A DNA stretch of 64,000 bases from Paraburkholderia adhaesiva (GTDB lineage: Bacteria; Pseudomonadota; Gammaproteobacteria; Burkholderiales; Burkholderiaceae): NCBI RefSeq assembly GCF_021390575.1, contig NZ_JAJEJQ010000001.1, forward strand, positions 682,001-746,000, written 5' to 3'. Below, in pieces: positions 18,595 to 27,065 of this stretch (position 1 is its first letter; each line of letters opens with the position of its first letter). The notes under the pieces were generated by a model. That model ran no database searches, was not told where the DNA came from, and saw only the letters and a program-made list of their open reading frames with translations. The position numbers were made by a program, and so were the translations under genes.

Positions 18595-19920
18595 TTACGG
18601 AGCGAGACTGCTAGCGCTGGTCAAGCTGATATCATTGAGCTGCAACGAAAGCTGTCGGTTGTCTTGTCCTTCAGAAAGTTTCGATGGCACGAAATAGGAG
18701 TCTGTTCGAATTTCTAGCATCACCGTGGTGCCCTGATAGGGTGCTGCATCCGTGCCCAAGGAGAAGGTTGTACTACTTTGGACTTTCTTCGAATCCACCA
18801 ACGCGCCATTAATAAATAGTCGGGTTGCGATCTTCCGATGTCCTGGCTGGCAACTGTGCGTTGCAGTGATGACAATCTGGGAGCTGTTTTCCGGAACCTC
18901 GACGTAGCGGCGATACACTGGCCCAATCCAGCCATCCGGGTACCGCTCGGTATAGCCCTCGCTGATGACGGCGAGCTGACGAAACAGTCGCCCGCCTTTC
19001 GCTGCCAGCCAGCCGTAGACGAGGCGATCGCGCGCCATCTTCGGAGAGGTAGTCAGCGTTCTCAAGAATTCCATGAGTGCGGTGGCGTACCGGCGTTCGC
19101 TGAAGGCGTCTTCAGCTCGCCGCGCGTGGTGGCGAGCACGCTCATGCAGATGCCGGTTATGCCACCAGTGCGAGAACGTACAGCGCCAGCGCATCGGATC
19201 CCACCAAGCACCCCAGTGCTTGCGGCTGACGCCGATTGAGAGATCAAGCACCTCTGCCTCAGTTCGTTGGGACGACTTCGAACTGTCGTGCATGCGATAC
19301 GTACTGAACAGCTCGTCGATCTTGTGAAAGCGATAGTACTTGCTGAAGCGGCAGAACAGATCATAGTCGAGCGCATGATGTTCGTTGACGTCGAGTCTGC
19401 CGCAGCGCTGCCACACGGCGCGGTGCCAGAAAACGGATGGCTGAGGAATCGTGTTGAAACCGCGCTTCCAGATCGCAAGGTGTTCGAAGTGGCTCACGTA
19501 CTCGGCCGGGTGCTCAATGCCGACATACCGGGATCCCGCGCCGGTAAAGATGCTTCGTCCCATGACGACATACCGTTCGCGAGCGGGGTCCACCTCGGCT
19601 GCTACGCGGTGCAATGTCCCCGGAAAATAGGTATCGTCGGAGTTCAGGAACGCCATGATCTCGCCGGTAGTTCGCGCGAAACCGCGATTCAACGCATCGG
19701 CCTGGCCGTCGTCTTTTTCAACGTACAGCTGGAAGATCTCCGGGTACCGGCGCACGAAATCCTCGGCAATTTCCACGGACCCGTCGCGGGACTGTCCCTC
19801 CTGAATGATGACCTGGAGATTCGGATAGTTCTGGTCGACCAGACTCTGCAACGTCTCAGGCAGGTATTGCGCCTGATTGAACGAGGGGACGACAATAGAA
19901 ATAGTGGGTAGTGGCTTCAT
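18595..19920 (-). CDS. GT2 glycosyltransferase with a C-terminal beta-rich domain
   Basis: 441 residues. Residues 1 to about 210 are GT2 (ISIVVPSFNQAQYLPETLQSL, EGQSRDGSVEI, FLNSDDTYFPGTL, DYDLFCRFSKYYRFH). A helical, His/Arg-rich stretch follows, and then residues about 330-441 form a beta-strand-like domain that begins DGWIGPVY and ends FVPSKLSEGQDNRQLSLQL. A similar tail occurs on several Burkholderia glycosyltransferases and may bind glycan; that role is inference. It ends 69 bases before the next gene and starts 3 bases after the double GT4 gene. Confidence 0.88.
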   Translation of the reverse strand: MKPLPTISIVVPSFNQAQYLPETLQSLVDQNYPNLQVIIQEGQSRDGSVEIAEDFVRRYPEIFQLYVEKDDGQADALNRGFARTTGEIMAFLNSDDTYFPGTLHRVAAEVDPARERYVVMGRSIFTGAGSRYVGIEHPAEYVSHFEHLAIWKRGFNTIPQPSVFWHRAVWQRCGRLDVNEHHALDYDLFCRFSKYYRFHKIDELFSTYRMHDSSKSSQRTEAEVLDLSIGVSRKHWGAWWDPMRWRCTFSHWWHNRHLHERARHHARRAEDAFSERRYATALMEFLRTLTTSPKMARDRLVYGWLAAKGGRLFRQLAVISEGYTERYPDGWIGPVYRRYVEVPENSSQIVITATHSCQPGHRKIATRLFINGALVDSKKVQSSTTFSLGTDAAPYQGTTVMLEIRTDSYFVPSKLSEGQDNRQLSLQLNDISLTSASSLAP

Positions 19921-19923
19921 CGC

Positions 19924-22416
19924 TTAGCTGCCGTAGATCTCATCGTGCACGCGTTGATAGATCGACATGGTCTGGATTGCACTTCGATGGGCGGAAAAGA
20001 GGGGGCGACGACGCTGCGCCGCTTCGGCCAACGTCATTCGCAGATCTGACTGAGTAGCGACGGTCAGCAGACTCTTCGCGATCTCGTCAACGTTAGATGG
20101 GTCGAACGTGAGTGCGGCGTCGCCGGCCAGTTCGGGAAGCGAGGTGACGTTGGAGCACAGCACCGGCTTACCGGCGATGATGGCTTCGGCCACAGGCATC
20201 CCATAACCTTCAAACAGGGAAGGAAACACCAGTGCCTGACACCCCTGAAACAGCGCCCGCACTTCAAGCGGCGAGCGGAATCCCAGGTGCATTACGCGCG
20301 AGGCAAGGTTGTTCTCGCGAATGAACACTGCGGCAGGATGTTCCTCGGGAAACGGGCGACCTGTCATGACCAGTTTCACATTGGCCGGCAATTCCGAAGC
20401 AACACGCTGAAACGCTTCAACGAGCTTGATATGATTCTTGTGCGGCCAACAATGGGCAGGGAAGAAGAAAAACGGAGCCGTCGTTAGCCGCATCCCAGCG
20501 AGCAACGCCGTTTTGGAGGATTCGCTTAGCGGTTGCCACACGTTCCGGCTCGGAATAATCCATACGGTGCTCATTTTTTCGAGCGGGATACCGTACTGGC
20601 GATGCACATCCTGTCGCGTAAATTCGGAAATGCAGATGATATGTTGTGCGCGCTCGGCGGATTCTCTGTACAGGCGCTCTCGCTCCTCAAACTCAGATTC
20701 CGAGAAGAACTGAGGATAGTGCAAGTGCTGGAGATCGTTGATCGTCAGCACCCCGGGAAAGCCAATCAGGTCAGGATGCGTGTACCCGGCGACCGAATGG
20801 ACCAGGTCAAAATCCATCTTGCGATAGGCAGACAATGATCGCATGTGCGGTGTGAGAACCGGGTACATGCGGAAGCTTTCTGCGAACTTGTTGGTCAAGA
20901 ACGATCGCGCGATTTCAAATTGTCTGGAAACCGGATCAGAATAGTGTTGCTTGACCTGAAAACCCTTTGGGAAATTCCACTCGGTACTCGCGCTTCTAGG
21001 TGCGAAGATTCGATAGGCATTCGTCCGATCGAGTTGACTCACAGCCGAAACGAGCTCATAAGTCGCTTGCTCAATTCCGCCCGCTTTGCCGAGTTCCATC
21101 CAGCGCAGATCGTAAAGCAGTTTGAATGGATGCCGCTTTCTGGCGCGCACGGCCTGTTCGACTAAGGCCTGGAATCTGGGTGCAGCGCTGCCGATCGAGT
21201 TACATTTCTCAACCTTGATTTTCGCGGCTCGCACGATTGCGGGTTCTTCCGTAGAGCGCAGCACCGTCGCAACACGGCGAGCGAATGCTGCCGGCGCATC
21301 CTCGAGCCAGCATTCCGTTTCGTCTGCCGCATCGGCGCCCTCGGCCGCCATGGTGGTGCATACCACGGGTACGCGCATCGACCACGCTTCAAACAATTTT
21401 TGCCTCACGCCGCCGCCGTAGCGCATCGGTACAACGTAAAGGCTGGCGTTCCAGAAGTAAGGGCGGATATCCGGAACGTCGGCGTGGAGTTCACAGTTGC
21501 GACTGTTCGCAACTTCCTCGGCGACAGCAGGTGCCGGCGCCATGCCGACTACCTGGAATATGGCATCGGGTTTTTCGACCAGTACCAGGGGCCATATCTC
21601 GCGCAGGAAATACAGCACGGCGTCTACGTTAGGCGGGTGTGAAAGATGGCCGGTAAAGAGCACGATCGGCCGCGGGTCCTTCACATAGCCGTCAGGGCGC
21701 GGCACATAATAGGAAGTATCCACGGGGATTGGCGCAACGCCCGGTTCAGCCTTCATGCGAAACAATCGCTGCGCACGCTGGAGATCGAGTTCCGAGACGA
21801 AAGCAACGACATCCGCGCGCTCGGTAACGCGTTGTTCTTGCCGGCATATCGCGTCGATTTCGGTGGGTGCCTTAGGGGGTACTCCGGGCAACGTAATCGC
21901 TCGCGTCAAATAGTCCGACCGCACGTCATGAAAATATACGAGTTTTGCCCCAGCAGCGGGCAGGTAATCTAGCCATGGCTCAATGTTCGTCTGAATCAGA
22001 ACCATCGCGTTCCACGGCCCCTGATTGAGCGCCTTGATCAATTGCGGGGCACAGTTGGCCAGAATCGCGAGTTTGTCAAAGGCATCATGTGGCTGGTTCT
22101 TGATATTCAGGAGACGCCTGAGCGCCCACCAGCGCACGCGTCGTGGGAGACGCGCGAGCCACGGCCTCAGTTGTCCATGAAACGACTCGGAAATCAGGAG
22201 GGGCGCATCATCGGCCGGGCGCGGCCAGAAATAGGAACCGGCAAGAAACGCTTCCAGATTCGCAATTCCCTGCTCTGGAAAACTCTCGTAGCAGGGCGCA
22301 AGTACTGCGACGCTGTGGTGGCGAGCCAGATTGCGAAGGTTGAAAAAATCTACCCCCATCTTTCCAGGGAAATACGGGAGATCGGTGGTGAGAGTCAGAA
22401 TTCTTGCCACTATCAC
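19924..22416 (-). CDS. Double-domain GT4 glycosyltransferase
   Basis: 830 residues with two complete GT-B domains in tandem. Domain 1 (about 1-410) ends with MRYGGGVRQKLFEAWSMRVP, a GT4 donor-site pattern. Domain 2 (about 420-830) has AHCWPHKNH and FPSLFEGYGMPVAEAIIAGKP followed by SLPELAGDAALTFDP. Both donor sites look intact, so it may add two sugars or alternate linkages. The start is GTG at 22416, overlapping the upstream methyltransferase stop in GTGA; a longer frame to 22464 reads into that gene's coding region. N-terminus then reads IVARILTLTTDLPYFPG. Confidence 0.88.
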   Translation of the reverse strand: MIVARILTLTTDLPYFPGKMGVDFFNLRNLARHHSVAVLAPCYESFPEQGIANLEAFLAGSYFWPRPADDAPLLISESFHGQLRPWLARLPRRVRWWALRRLLNIKNQPHDAFDKLAILANCAPQLIKALNQGPWNAMVLIQTNIEPWLDYLPAAGAKLVYFHDVRSDYLTRAITLPGVPPKAPTEIDAICRQEQRVTERADVVAFVSELDLQRAQRLFRMKAEPGVAPIPVDTSYYVPRPDGYVKDPRPIVLFTGHLSHPPNVDAVLYFLREIWPLVLVEKPDAIFQVVGMAPAPAVAEEVANSRNCELHADVPDIRPYFWNASLYVVPMRYGGGVRQKLFEAWSMRVPVVCTTMAAEGADAADETECWLEDAPAAFARRVATVLRSTEEPAIVRAAKIKVEKCNSIGSAAPRFQALVEQAVRARKRHPFKLLYDLRWMELGKAGGIEQATYELVSAVSQLDRTNAYRIFAPRSASTEWNFPKGFQVKQHYSDPVSRQFEIARSFLTNKFAESFRMYPVLTPHMRSLSAYRKMDFDLVHSVAGYTHPDLIGFPGVLTINDLQHLHYPQFFSESEFEERERLYRESAERAQHIICISEFTRQDVHRQYGIPLEKMSTVWIIPSRNVWQPLSESSKTALLAGMRLTTAPFFFFPAHCWPHKNHIKLVEAFQRVASELPANVKLVMTGRPFPEEHPAAVFIRENNLASRVMHLGFRSPLEVRALFQGCQALVFPSLFEGYGMPVAEAIIAGKPVLCSNVTSLPELAGDAALTFDPSNVDEIAKSLLTVATQSDLRMTLAEAAQRRRPLFSAHRSAIQTMSIYQRVHDEIYGS

Positions 22417-23720
22417 CCTCGCTTGGGCGACACGATGCCCAGCTTTCGTCCCACCCGGACCCACCAGTTCGCGTCGAGTTCGGCGCGCGCTGCCTCGCTG
22501 GCCTTCAATTGAGTGCCTACATCGACACGCGCTGCCTCGCTGGCCTCCAATTGAGTGCCTACATTGACACGCGCTACCTCACTGGCTTTCCACTTTGCGG
22601 CAAGGCTATCGTTCTCGTTGCCTCGTGCCTCGATAACCTTCAGTCGGGCCGCGCGGTCGGCCTCACTGGCCTCCAGTTGAGTGGCTACATTGGCACGCGC
22701 TGCCTCGCTGGCTTCCCACTTGGCAGCAAGGTTCACGTTTTCGTTGCCTTGTGCCTCGATAACCCTCAGTCGGGCCGCGCGGTCGGCCTCGCTGGACTCC
22801 AGCAGCGCAATGAGATGCGCCTTGTCGGCCATGAGTTGCGCCGTCGCGGCCGTTTCGCGCGAGTAAATATCAAGTAACGCCAAGGCCATCCTTGCTTGTG
22901 GTTTGGTTTCCAGCGCTGCGTAACCTGTATCAGCCGTGTCGGACGGGAGTGGTACCCTGCTGACGGCGAAAAACATGTCGTAGTGACCAAAAATCGCAGG
23001 TTCAAATCGAATGTGTTCTGCGCCAAGCTGCTGGAACAGGCGGGTTGCGGAGCTATCGGTGAACAGGTAAAGATGTTCATCCGACTTGAGTTGCTGGAGA
23101 AACACGCCCTGCGTTTCAACCAGTTGCCGGTAATTCATGCCCTGCTTGAACTGTGGGGTCTGAATCAGAAGGAGTCCGTCCGGTTTCAGCAGTTTGAGAC
23201 AGTGAGCCATCGTGGCGACTGGATCAGGTAGATGCTCCAGTACGTCCATCAGCGCGATGACATCAAGGCTTCCGGCCGGAATGTCGAGGTTTTCCACTGG
23301 CCCCTGGAAAATGGGCACGCCAAAGGTTTTCTTGCCGAACTCGACGACCCACGGACTCATTTCCACACCGGATGCGTCATATCCAGCCAACCGCATCAAG
23401 GCGACGAAACTACCGTGCGAGCATCCGAGTTCCAGTATCTTCGCTCCCGGCAGGCGGTACTTCAGGAGGACCTTTAGCCAGTACAAGTTACGTTCCGTCA
23501 GGTCTGCACGCGCGCGTTTGTAGATGTCGGGATAACCGAAATCGTCGCTCTGGTGATCCAGCCAGTACGCTTTCCCGTAGAAATCCGTATCGTCGTCCTC
23601 CACGATCAACTTTGCCGGTGGCATACCGACAAGCAGGACTAGAGTGCCGCAATTACAGCACTCCGCGTACTCATCGCTGAAAGGAAGGAATTCAGTGCTT
23701 CCGCACCAGCACGTGGTCAT
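22413..23720 (-). CDS. Methyltransferase with zinc-ribbon-like start and repeated coiled-coil tail
   Basis: 435 residues. The N-terminus MTTCWCGSTEF with C4, C6, C21 and C24 resembles the zinc-binding beginning of sugar C-methyltransferases. The SAM motif ILELGCSHGSFVALM and VIALMDVLEHLPDP follow. From about residue 308 the protein becomes a charged heptad-like helix built from two 42-residue repeats and two 14-residue part-copies, then ends NWWVRVGRKLGIVSPKRG. The tail could set a distance or oligomerise with partner transferases, in the manner of known chain-length rulers, but this is inference. It starts 5 bases after the upstream methyltransferase stop. Confidence 0.87.
   Translation of the reverse strand: MTTCWCGSTEFLPFSDEYAECCNCGTLVLLVGMPPAKLIVEDDDTDFYGKAYWLDHQSDDFGYPDIYKRARADLTERNLYWLKVLLKYRLPGAKILELGCSHGSFVALMRLAGYDASGVEMSPWVVEFGKKTFGVPIFQGPVENLDIPAGSLDVIALMDVLEHLPDPVATMAHCLKLLKPDGLLLIQTPQFKQGMNYRQLVETQGVFLQQLKSDEHLYLFTDSSATRLFQQLGAEHIRFEPAIFGHYDMFFAVSRVPLPSDTADTGYAALETKPQARMALALLDIYSRETAATAQLMADKAHLIALLESSEADRAARLRVIEAQGNENVNLAAKWEASEAARANVATQLEASEADRAARLKVIEARGNENDSLAAKWKASEVARVNVGTQLEASEAARVDVGTQLKASEAARAELDANWWVRVGRKLGIVSPKRG
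22464..22799 (-). repeat. In-frame tandem repeat in the methyltransferase tail
   Basis: Two adjacent 126-base units (22674-22799 and 22548-22673) encode near-identical 42-residue stretches of the form (E)xSEADRAARLxVIEAxGNEN. Two 42-base part-copies follow (22506-22547 and 22464-22505), each with xASEAAR. All units are multiples of three and keep the frame. Such an array can expand or contract by slippage. Confidence 0.85.
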
Positions 23721-23725
23721 GTTCG

Positions 23726-24559
23726 TTATCGAGGTTTGCGCACAAGGAATACGGCACCGCAACCGTCTTTCGAGTCCGTTTCCATTTCGAGCAGCCCAGC
23801 GAATACTTTACGGAATGCCACCGGGAATTTTGCATTGGCTGAAAGGAACGGGAAAATCAGATCGCCCATTTCGCCGCCTTCGGCGTGTTTGACATGCCAC
23901 AAAGTATCCATCAGCAGGAATATCCCTCCGTTATGCTTAGGTAGAAGCGGGATATGTTCCTCGACAACGAGGTCGGCGCGCCTGAAGCTATCGACCCATT
24001 CACCTACGGCTAGCGGGTTGGCGAGGTTGTGGTAGTTAGAAAAATCCGTTTGCAACGCAGCAGCGGCATCGCTGAACCCCGCCATAGCGACAAATTTAGG
24101 CAGGATCGACCATTCGATCAGGCGATCCGTCACTACGCTGCACAATAAGGTGCCACCCGGCTTGAGGCATCGATGAATTTCACGCAATACAGCATCCAGG
24201 TGGTCCATATGTTCAAGCGAGCAGTTCGCGAAAACATGATCGAAGCTGGCGTCTGGTTCGGGTACCCGGTGAGCGGCAACAGCGTGTACCTGCCGATACA
24301 CGCCACTCTGCCTGCCTGATTCCGCCACGCCTGGATTCATATCGACACCGACTACGTTGCTGGCCTGTGGCCAAATCAGGCGAAAATATTGCCCGTCGCC
24401 GCAGCCCAGATCGAGAATTCGGCCATCAACACGATAGTGTTGATAGGCAGCGTACTCCCATGCACGCCAGTGACTCAGCGGAGGGATGTGAGCGTAAAGC
24501 GTGACGACGCGATCGTAACCAGCGAGTACGTCTTCATCAGATAAGATTTTACTTTGCAT
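23726..24559 (-). CDS. SAM-dependent methyltransferase
   Basis: 277 residues. RILDLGCGDGQYFRL is motif I, VVGVDMNPG motif II, and FANCSLEHMDHLDAVLREIHRCLKPGGTLL the motif III region, typical of the Methyltransf_11 group. The start is ATG at 24559, sharing one base with the upstream small ORF's stop (TGATG), with GGAG seven bases before it; this implies coupled translation with that ORF. A TTG at 24562 in frame is a less likely start. Target unknown; a lipid-linked sugar is inferred. Confidence 0.87.
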   Translation of the reverse strand: MQSKILSDEDVLAGYDRVVTLYAHIPPLSHWRAWEYAAYQHYRVDGRILDLGCGDGQYFRLIWPQASNVVGVDMNPGVAESGRQSGVYRQVHAVAAHRVPEPDASFDHVFANCSLEHMDHLDAVLREIHRCLKPGGTLLCSVVTDRLIEWSILPKFVAMAGFSDAAAALQTDFSNYHNLANPLAVGEWVDSFRRADLVVEEHIPLLPKHNGGIFLLMDTLWHVKHAEGGEMGDLIFPFLSANAKFPVAFRKVFAGLLEMETDSKDGCGAVFLVRKPR

Positions 24560-24843
24560 CAAGCAGCTCCATTGCCTGTCAACTCATAGCCCGCGTCGAT
24601 AAGGAGGTTGCCGCGTTGTACGTTAGACTTCTCGACAACTAGAGGCGTGAAATAATTCTCCCGATACTCGGTTTTGAACGAGGTGTTCACCATGCACTTA
24701 TCTTGTGGCGCATAAGCATGGGTGCACGGGTTCACGACGACAGACTCGATTGCTATCTCGCGCGAACGACGTGGCGGTGATGCAACCACGCGGGGGGCAT
24801 CTAATGTTCGCGACGTAAACACGTCCACAGGGTCAAAGCGCAT
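24559..24843 (-). CDS. 94-residue protein of unknown function in the sulfotransferase cassette
   Basis: I do not recognise this protein. The start ATG at 24843 overlaps the sulfotransferase end by 11 bases and the stop overlaps the next methyltransferase start by one base, a degree of packing that supports a real gene. The first 30 residues are Arg/Pro-rich without a membrane segment; the rest (IESVVVNPCTHAYAPQDKCMV, then NYFTPLVVEKSNVQRGNLLI) looks like folded protein and has two cysteines. It could be a truncated N-terminal piece of a larger enzyme rather than a complete protein. Confidence 0.55.
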   Translation of the reverse strand: MRFDPVDVFTSRTLDAPRVVASPPRRSREIAIESVVVNPCTHAYAPQDKCMVNTSFKTEYRENYFTPLVVEKSNVQRGNLLIDAGYELTGNGAA

Positions 24844-25534
24844 AGCCTAACAAGGACATAGCGTCGTGAGCGATCGACGCAAAGGAATCACTATTTCGCC
24901 GGGAAAAATGATTCTTCCAGTCTCCTGAAATGCCTTTTCGCACAAAAGTATTATGTTTAAACGTATTACTTAAAGATCTTGCGAATTTTTCCTTCGTGTG
25001 CATTCCTACCACGTCCGCAAGCAAGCCAGGCGACAAAGTAGTACCAGATATCTTCTGGACTACCGAACCAAGGGCCGTTTCGGGATCGGCCAGGAAGTCT
25101 TCGTATCGAATAGTCAAAGTGCTTGTGCTTGCCCACGCCAATACATAACGCGACCACTCAATCGCCTTTTCCTCTACATAGTCATCAAAGTTTTTATCGA
25201 AAGAAGCAGTGATGCCGTTTTTGACGAGGAAGTCCTTGTCAAAGAACCAGCGCGATACTATGACGTCCCGTCCATCACGAACCAGATGTAGATATTTCGC
25301 CTCGAAGTCAATCAACTTGGAGTCGGGGAGTTCGTGGCTCTTAACGACGGATTGAGTCGGAAAATCGTGCGCTGCGCCGTTCTTGTACCACGGGTGGTCA
25401 CTCGTATCGAATAAATCAAAACCCGGGCGCACATAGATGTCGCGCTTAGGAACGTTCAGCGCATCGCCAATCAGAGAGGTGATCCAGGATCCTCCCGATT
25501 TCGGGTATTCGGTCAATACAATAGGCATTTCCAT
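24833..25534 (-). CDS. Sulfotransferase (PAPS-dependent)
   Basis: 233 residues. The 5'-phosphosulfate loop is YPKSGGSW at residues 10-17. The KSHELP segment (65-70) supplies a likely catalytic His67. The 3'-phosphate segment is RDGRDVIVSRW (86-96), and the C-terminal RKG...GDWKNHF (199-210) is the co-substrate and dimer signature of Sulfotransfer_1 enzymes. It should move sulfate from PAPS to a hydroxyl, here probably on the O-chain. It stands 55 bases after wzt on the same strand. The APS kinase gene at 38926-39540 could feed it PAPS. Length is at the short end of the family. Confidence 0.88.
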   Translation of the reverse strand: MEMPIVLTEYPKSGGSWITSLIGDALNVPKRDIYVRPGFDLFDTSDHPWYKNGAAHDFPTQSVVKSHELPDSKLIDFEAKYLHLVRDGRDVIVSRWFFDKDFLVKNGITASFDKNFDDYVEEKAIEWSRYVLAWASTSTLTIRYEDFLADPETALGSVVQKISGTTLSPGLLADVVGMHTKEKFARSLSNTFKHNTFVRKGISGDWKNHFSRRNSDSFASIAHDAMSLLGYAL

Positions 25535-25589
25535 ATCTATCGATTGCTTCTATATCGTTTTCGGTTGCGAAATTTGTCTAAGTTATTGG

Positions 25590-27065
25590 CTAGTGTCCCT
25601 CAACCTGATTTAGATCCAGGGGTGCCAGTGCGGTCATTGTCATGTCGCCACGCAAGTTGGCCATACCGTGGTGCGTCAGTATGGAAACTCCGTTCTTCAT
25701 TGCAAACCCGACAGAAAATGAGCCGGAATCCGGAATGTGGCAGTGCCGTCGGATTTCCGACGACATTCTCTCGTAAGAAATATTCTCGCGATTGGTCCAT
25801 GTTCTATGCGAAATGGAAGCGAGGCCAACCTCAAAAATATACTCGCCGAGACCAATGTCGAGTCTAACTTCGTGTCTGCACAATACGCGTGAACCCGAAC
25901 CGGATACCGACGGAACGTCTTTGTCAAATTGCCAGCTGTTCTTGCCGTGAACGATGACGCCACGTTCACTTTTGATGACCATGCCACAGATTGGCACGTC
26001 AATGTCCCCAGTCAGTTCGAATTCGTAATAGAAAACTGCGAGATCACCCTGCCGAAAACTAATACAGGGTTCGCCGGCCTCATTGCAGATTGCGACGCCA
26101 ACGCACCGAACCTTGCCGTCGCTGACCTGTGCTTTGCCCGTCAGATCGATATATGCGGCCGAGGGCGCGCGGTCCGCTGCGTGCATCCCGGTATCGTCCT
26201 GCATGTCGACCTCGTCGGCCTTCGGGACCGACTGCATATTCTTCACGCGATCTCCGTCCTGCTGGGGAGGCGCTTGATGCAGCAAATAGTAGCGCTTCGC
26301 TGCTTCAGACGATGGCCCAATGAACCGAGGTATGCCGTGGTCAAGCAGAATGGCGCGCTCACAATATTGCTCGATGTCAGGCATCGAATGCGATACAAGC
26401 AAGATGGCCGTACCGCTTTCACGCAACTGTTGAAGACGGGTATAGCATTTATTCCTGAAAAACACGTCGCCGACCGCTAGTGCCTCGTCGATTATTACAA
26501 TCGAGGCATCGATGTGCGCTTGCACCGCGAATGCAAGACGCACGAACATTCCGCTGGAATAGGTCATGACCGGCTGCTCGATGAACTCGCCAATGTCCGC
26601 GAATTCGACAATCTGGTCGTAGCGCTCCTCGATCTCTCGCTGGCTCAGCCCTAAAATTCGACCGTTCAGGAAGACGTTTTCACGACCGGTGAACTCGGGA
26701 TTGAATCCACTGCCAAGTTCCAGCAAGGCGGCAACGCGACCGTACACGTTGACTTCGCCGTGCGTCGGCGTCAGCGTGCCGGCCAGGATCTGCAGTAATG
26801 TGCTCTTGCCACTGCCGTTGCGGCCAATGATCCCAAGCGTCTCACCGCGACGGACTTGAAAGGAGACGTCCCGTAGAGCCCAGAACTCGCGAAAATAATG
26901 AGGTGACGGACGAGGGTGCGATAGATGCATCGCTACGCCCGCGCGGTTTACTGTCTGATGCAGGCGCGGCAGGACGAGTTGCTTCAACCTATCGCGTGGC
27001 GTCTGATAGATTTCGTAACGCTTGCTGAGGTTACGGACATCGATGACGGTTTCTTCAGACAACAT
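25590..27065 (-). CDS. wzt: O-antigen ABC transporter ATP-binding protein with carbohydrate-binding domain
   Basis: 491 residues. The ATPase half has Walker A GRNGSGKST (81-89), signature YSSGM (169-173) and Walker B IVIIDEA (189-195). A long linker leads to a C-terminal domain (about 340-491) with YIDLTGKA, FRQGDLAVFYYEF and GEYIFEVGLAS, matching the Wzt_C glycan-binding fold. In E. coli O8/O9a this domain recognises the finished, capped chain end. The start at 27065 (MLSEETVIDVRNLSKRYEIY) overlaps wzm by 11 bases; a longer frame to 27128 lies within wzm. Confidence 0.94.
   Translation of the reverse strand: MLSEETVIDVRNLSKRYEIYQTPRDRLKQLVLPRLHQTVNRAGVAMHLSHPRPSPHYFREFWALRDVSFQVRRGETLGIIGRNGSGKSTLLQILAGTLTPTHGEVNVYGRVAALLELGSGFNPEFTGRENVFLNGRILGLSQREIEERYDQIVEFADIGEFIEQPVMTYSSGMFVRLAFAVQAHIDASIVIIDEALAVGDVFFRNKCYTRLQQLRESGTAILLVSHSMPDIEQYCERAILLDHGIPRFIGPSSEAAKRYYLLHQAPPQQDGDRVKNMQSVPKADEVDMQDDTGMHAADRAPSAAYIDLTGKAQVSDGKVRCVGVAICNEAGEPCISFRQGDLAVFYYEFELTGDIDVPICGMVIKSERGVIVHGKNSWQFDKDVPSVSGSGSRVLCRHEVRLDIGLGEYIFEVGLASISHRTWTNRENISYERMSSEIRRHCHIPDSGSFSVGFAMKNGVSILTHHGMANLRGDMTMTALAPLDLNQVEGH

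Noticed and set aside
22464..22799. Repeat array considered as CRISPR
   Set aside because: The repeats are in frame inside a methyltransferase gene, are contiguous without unique spacers, and encode a regular helix.
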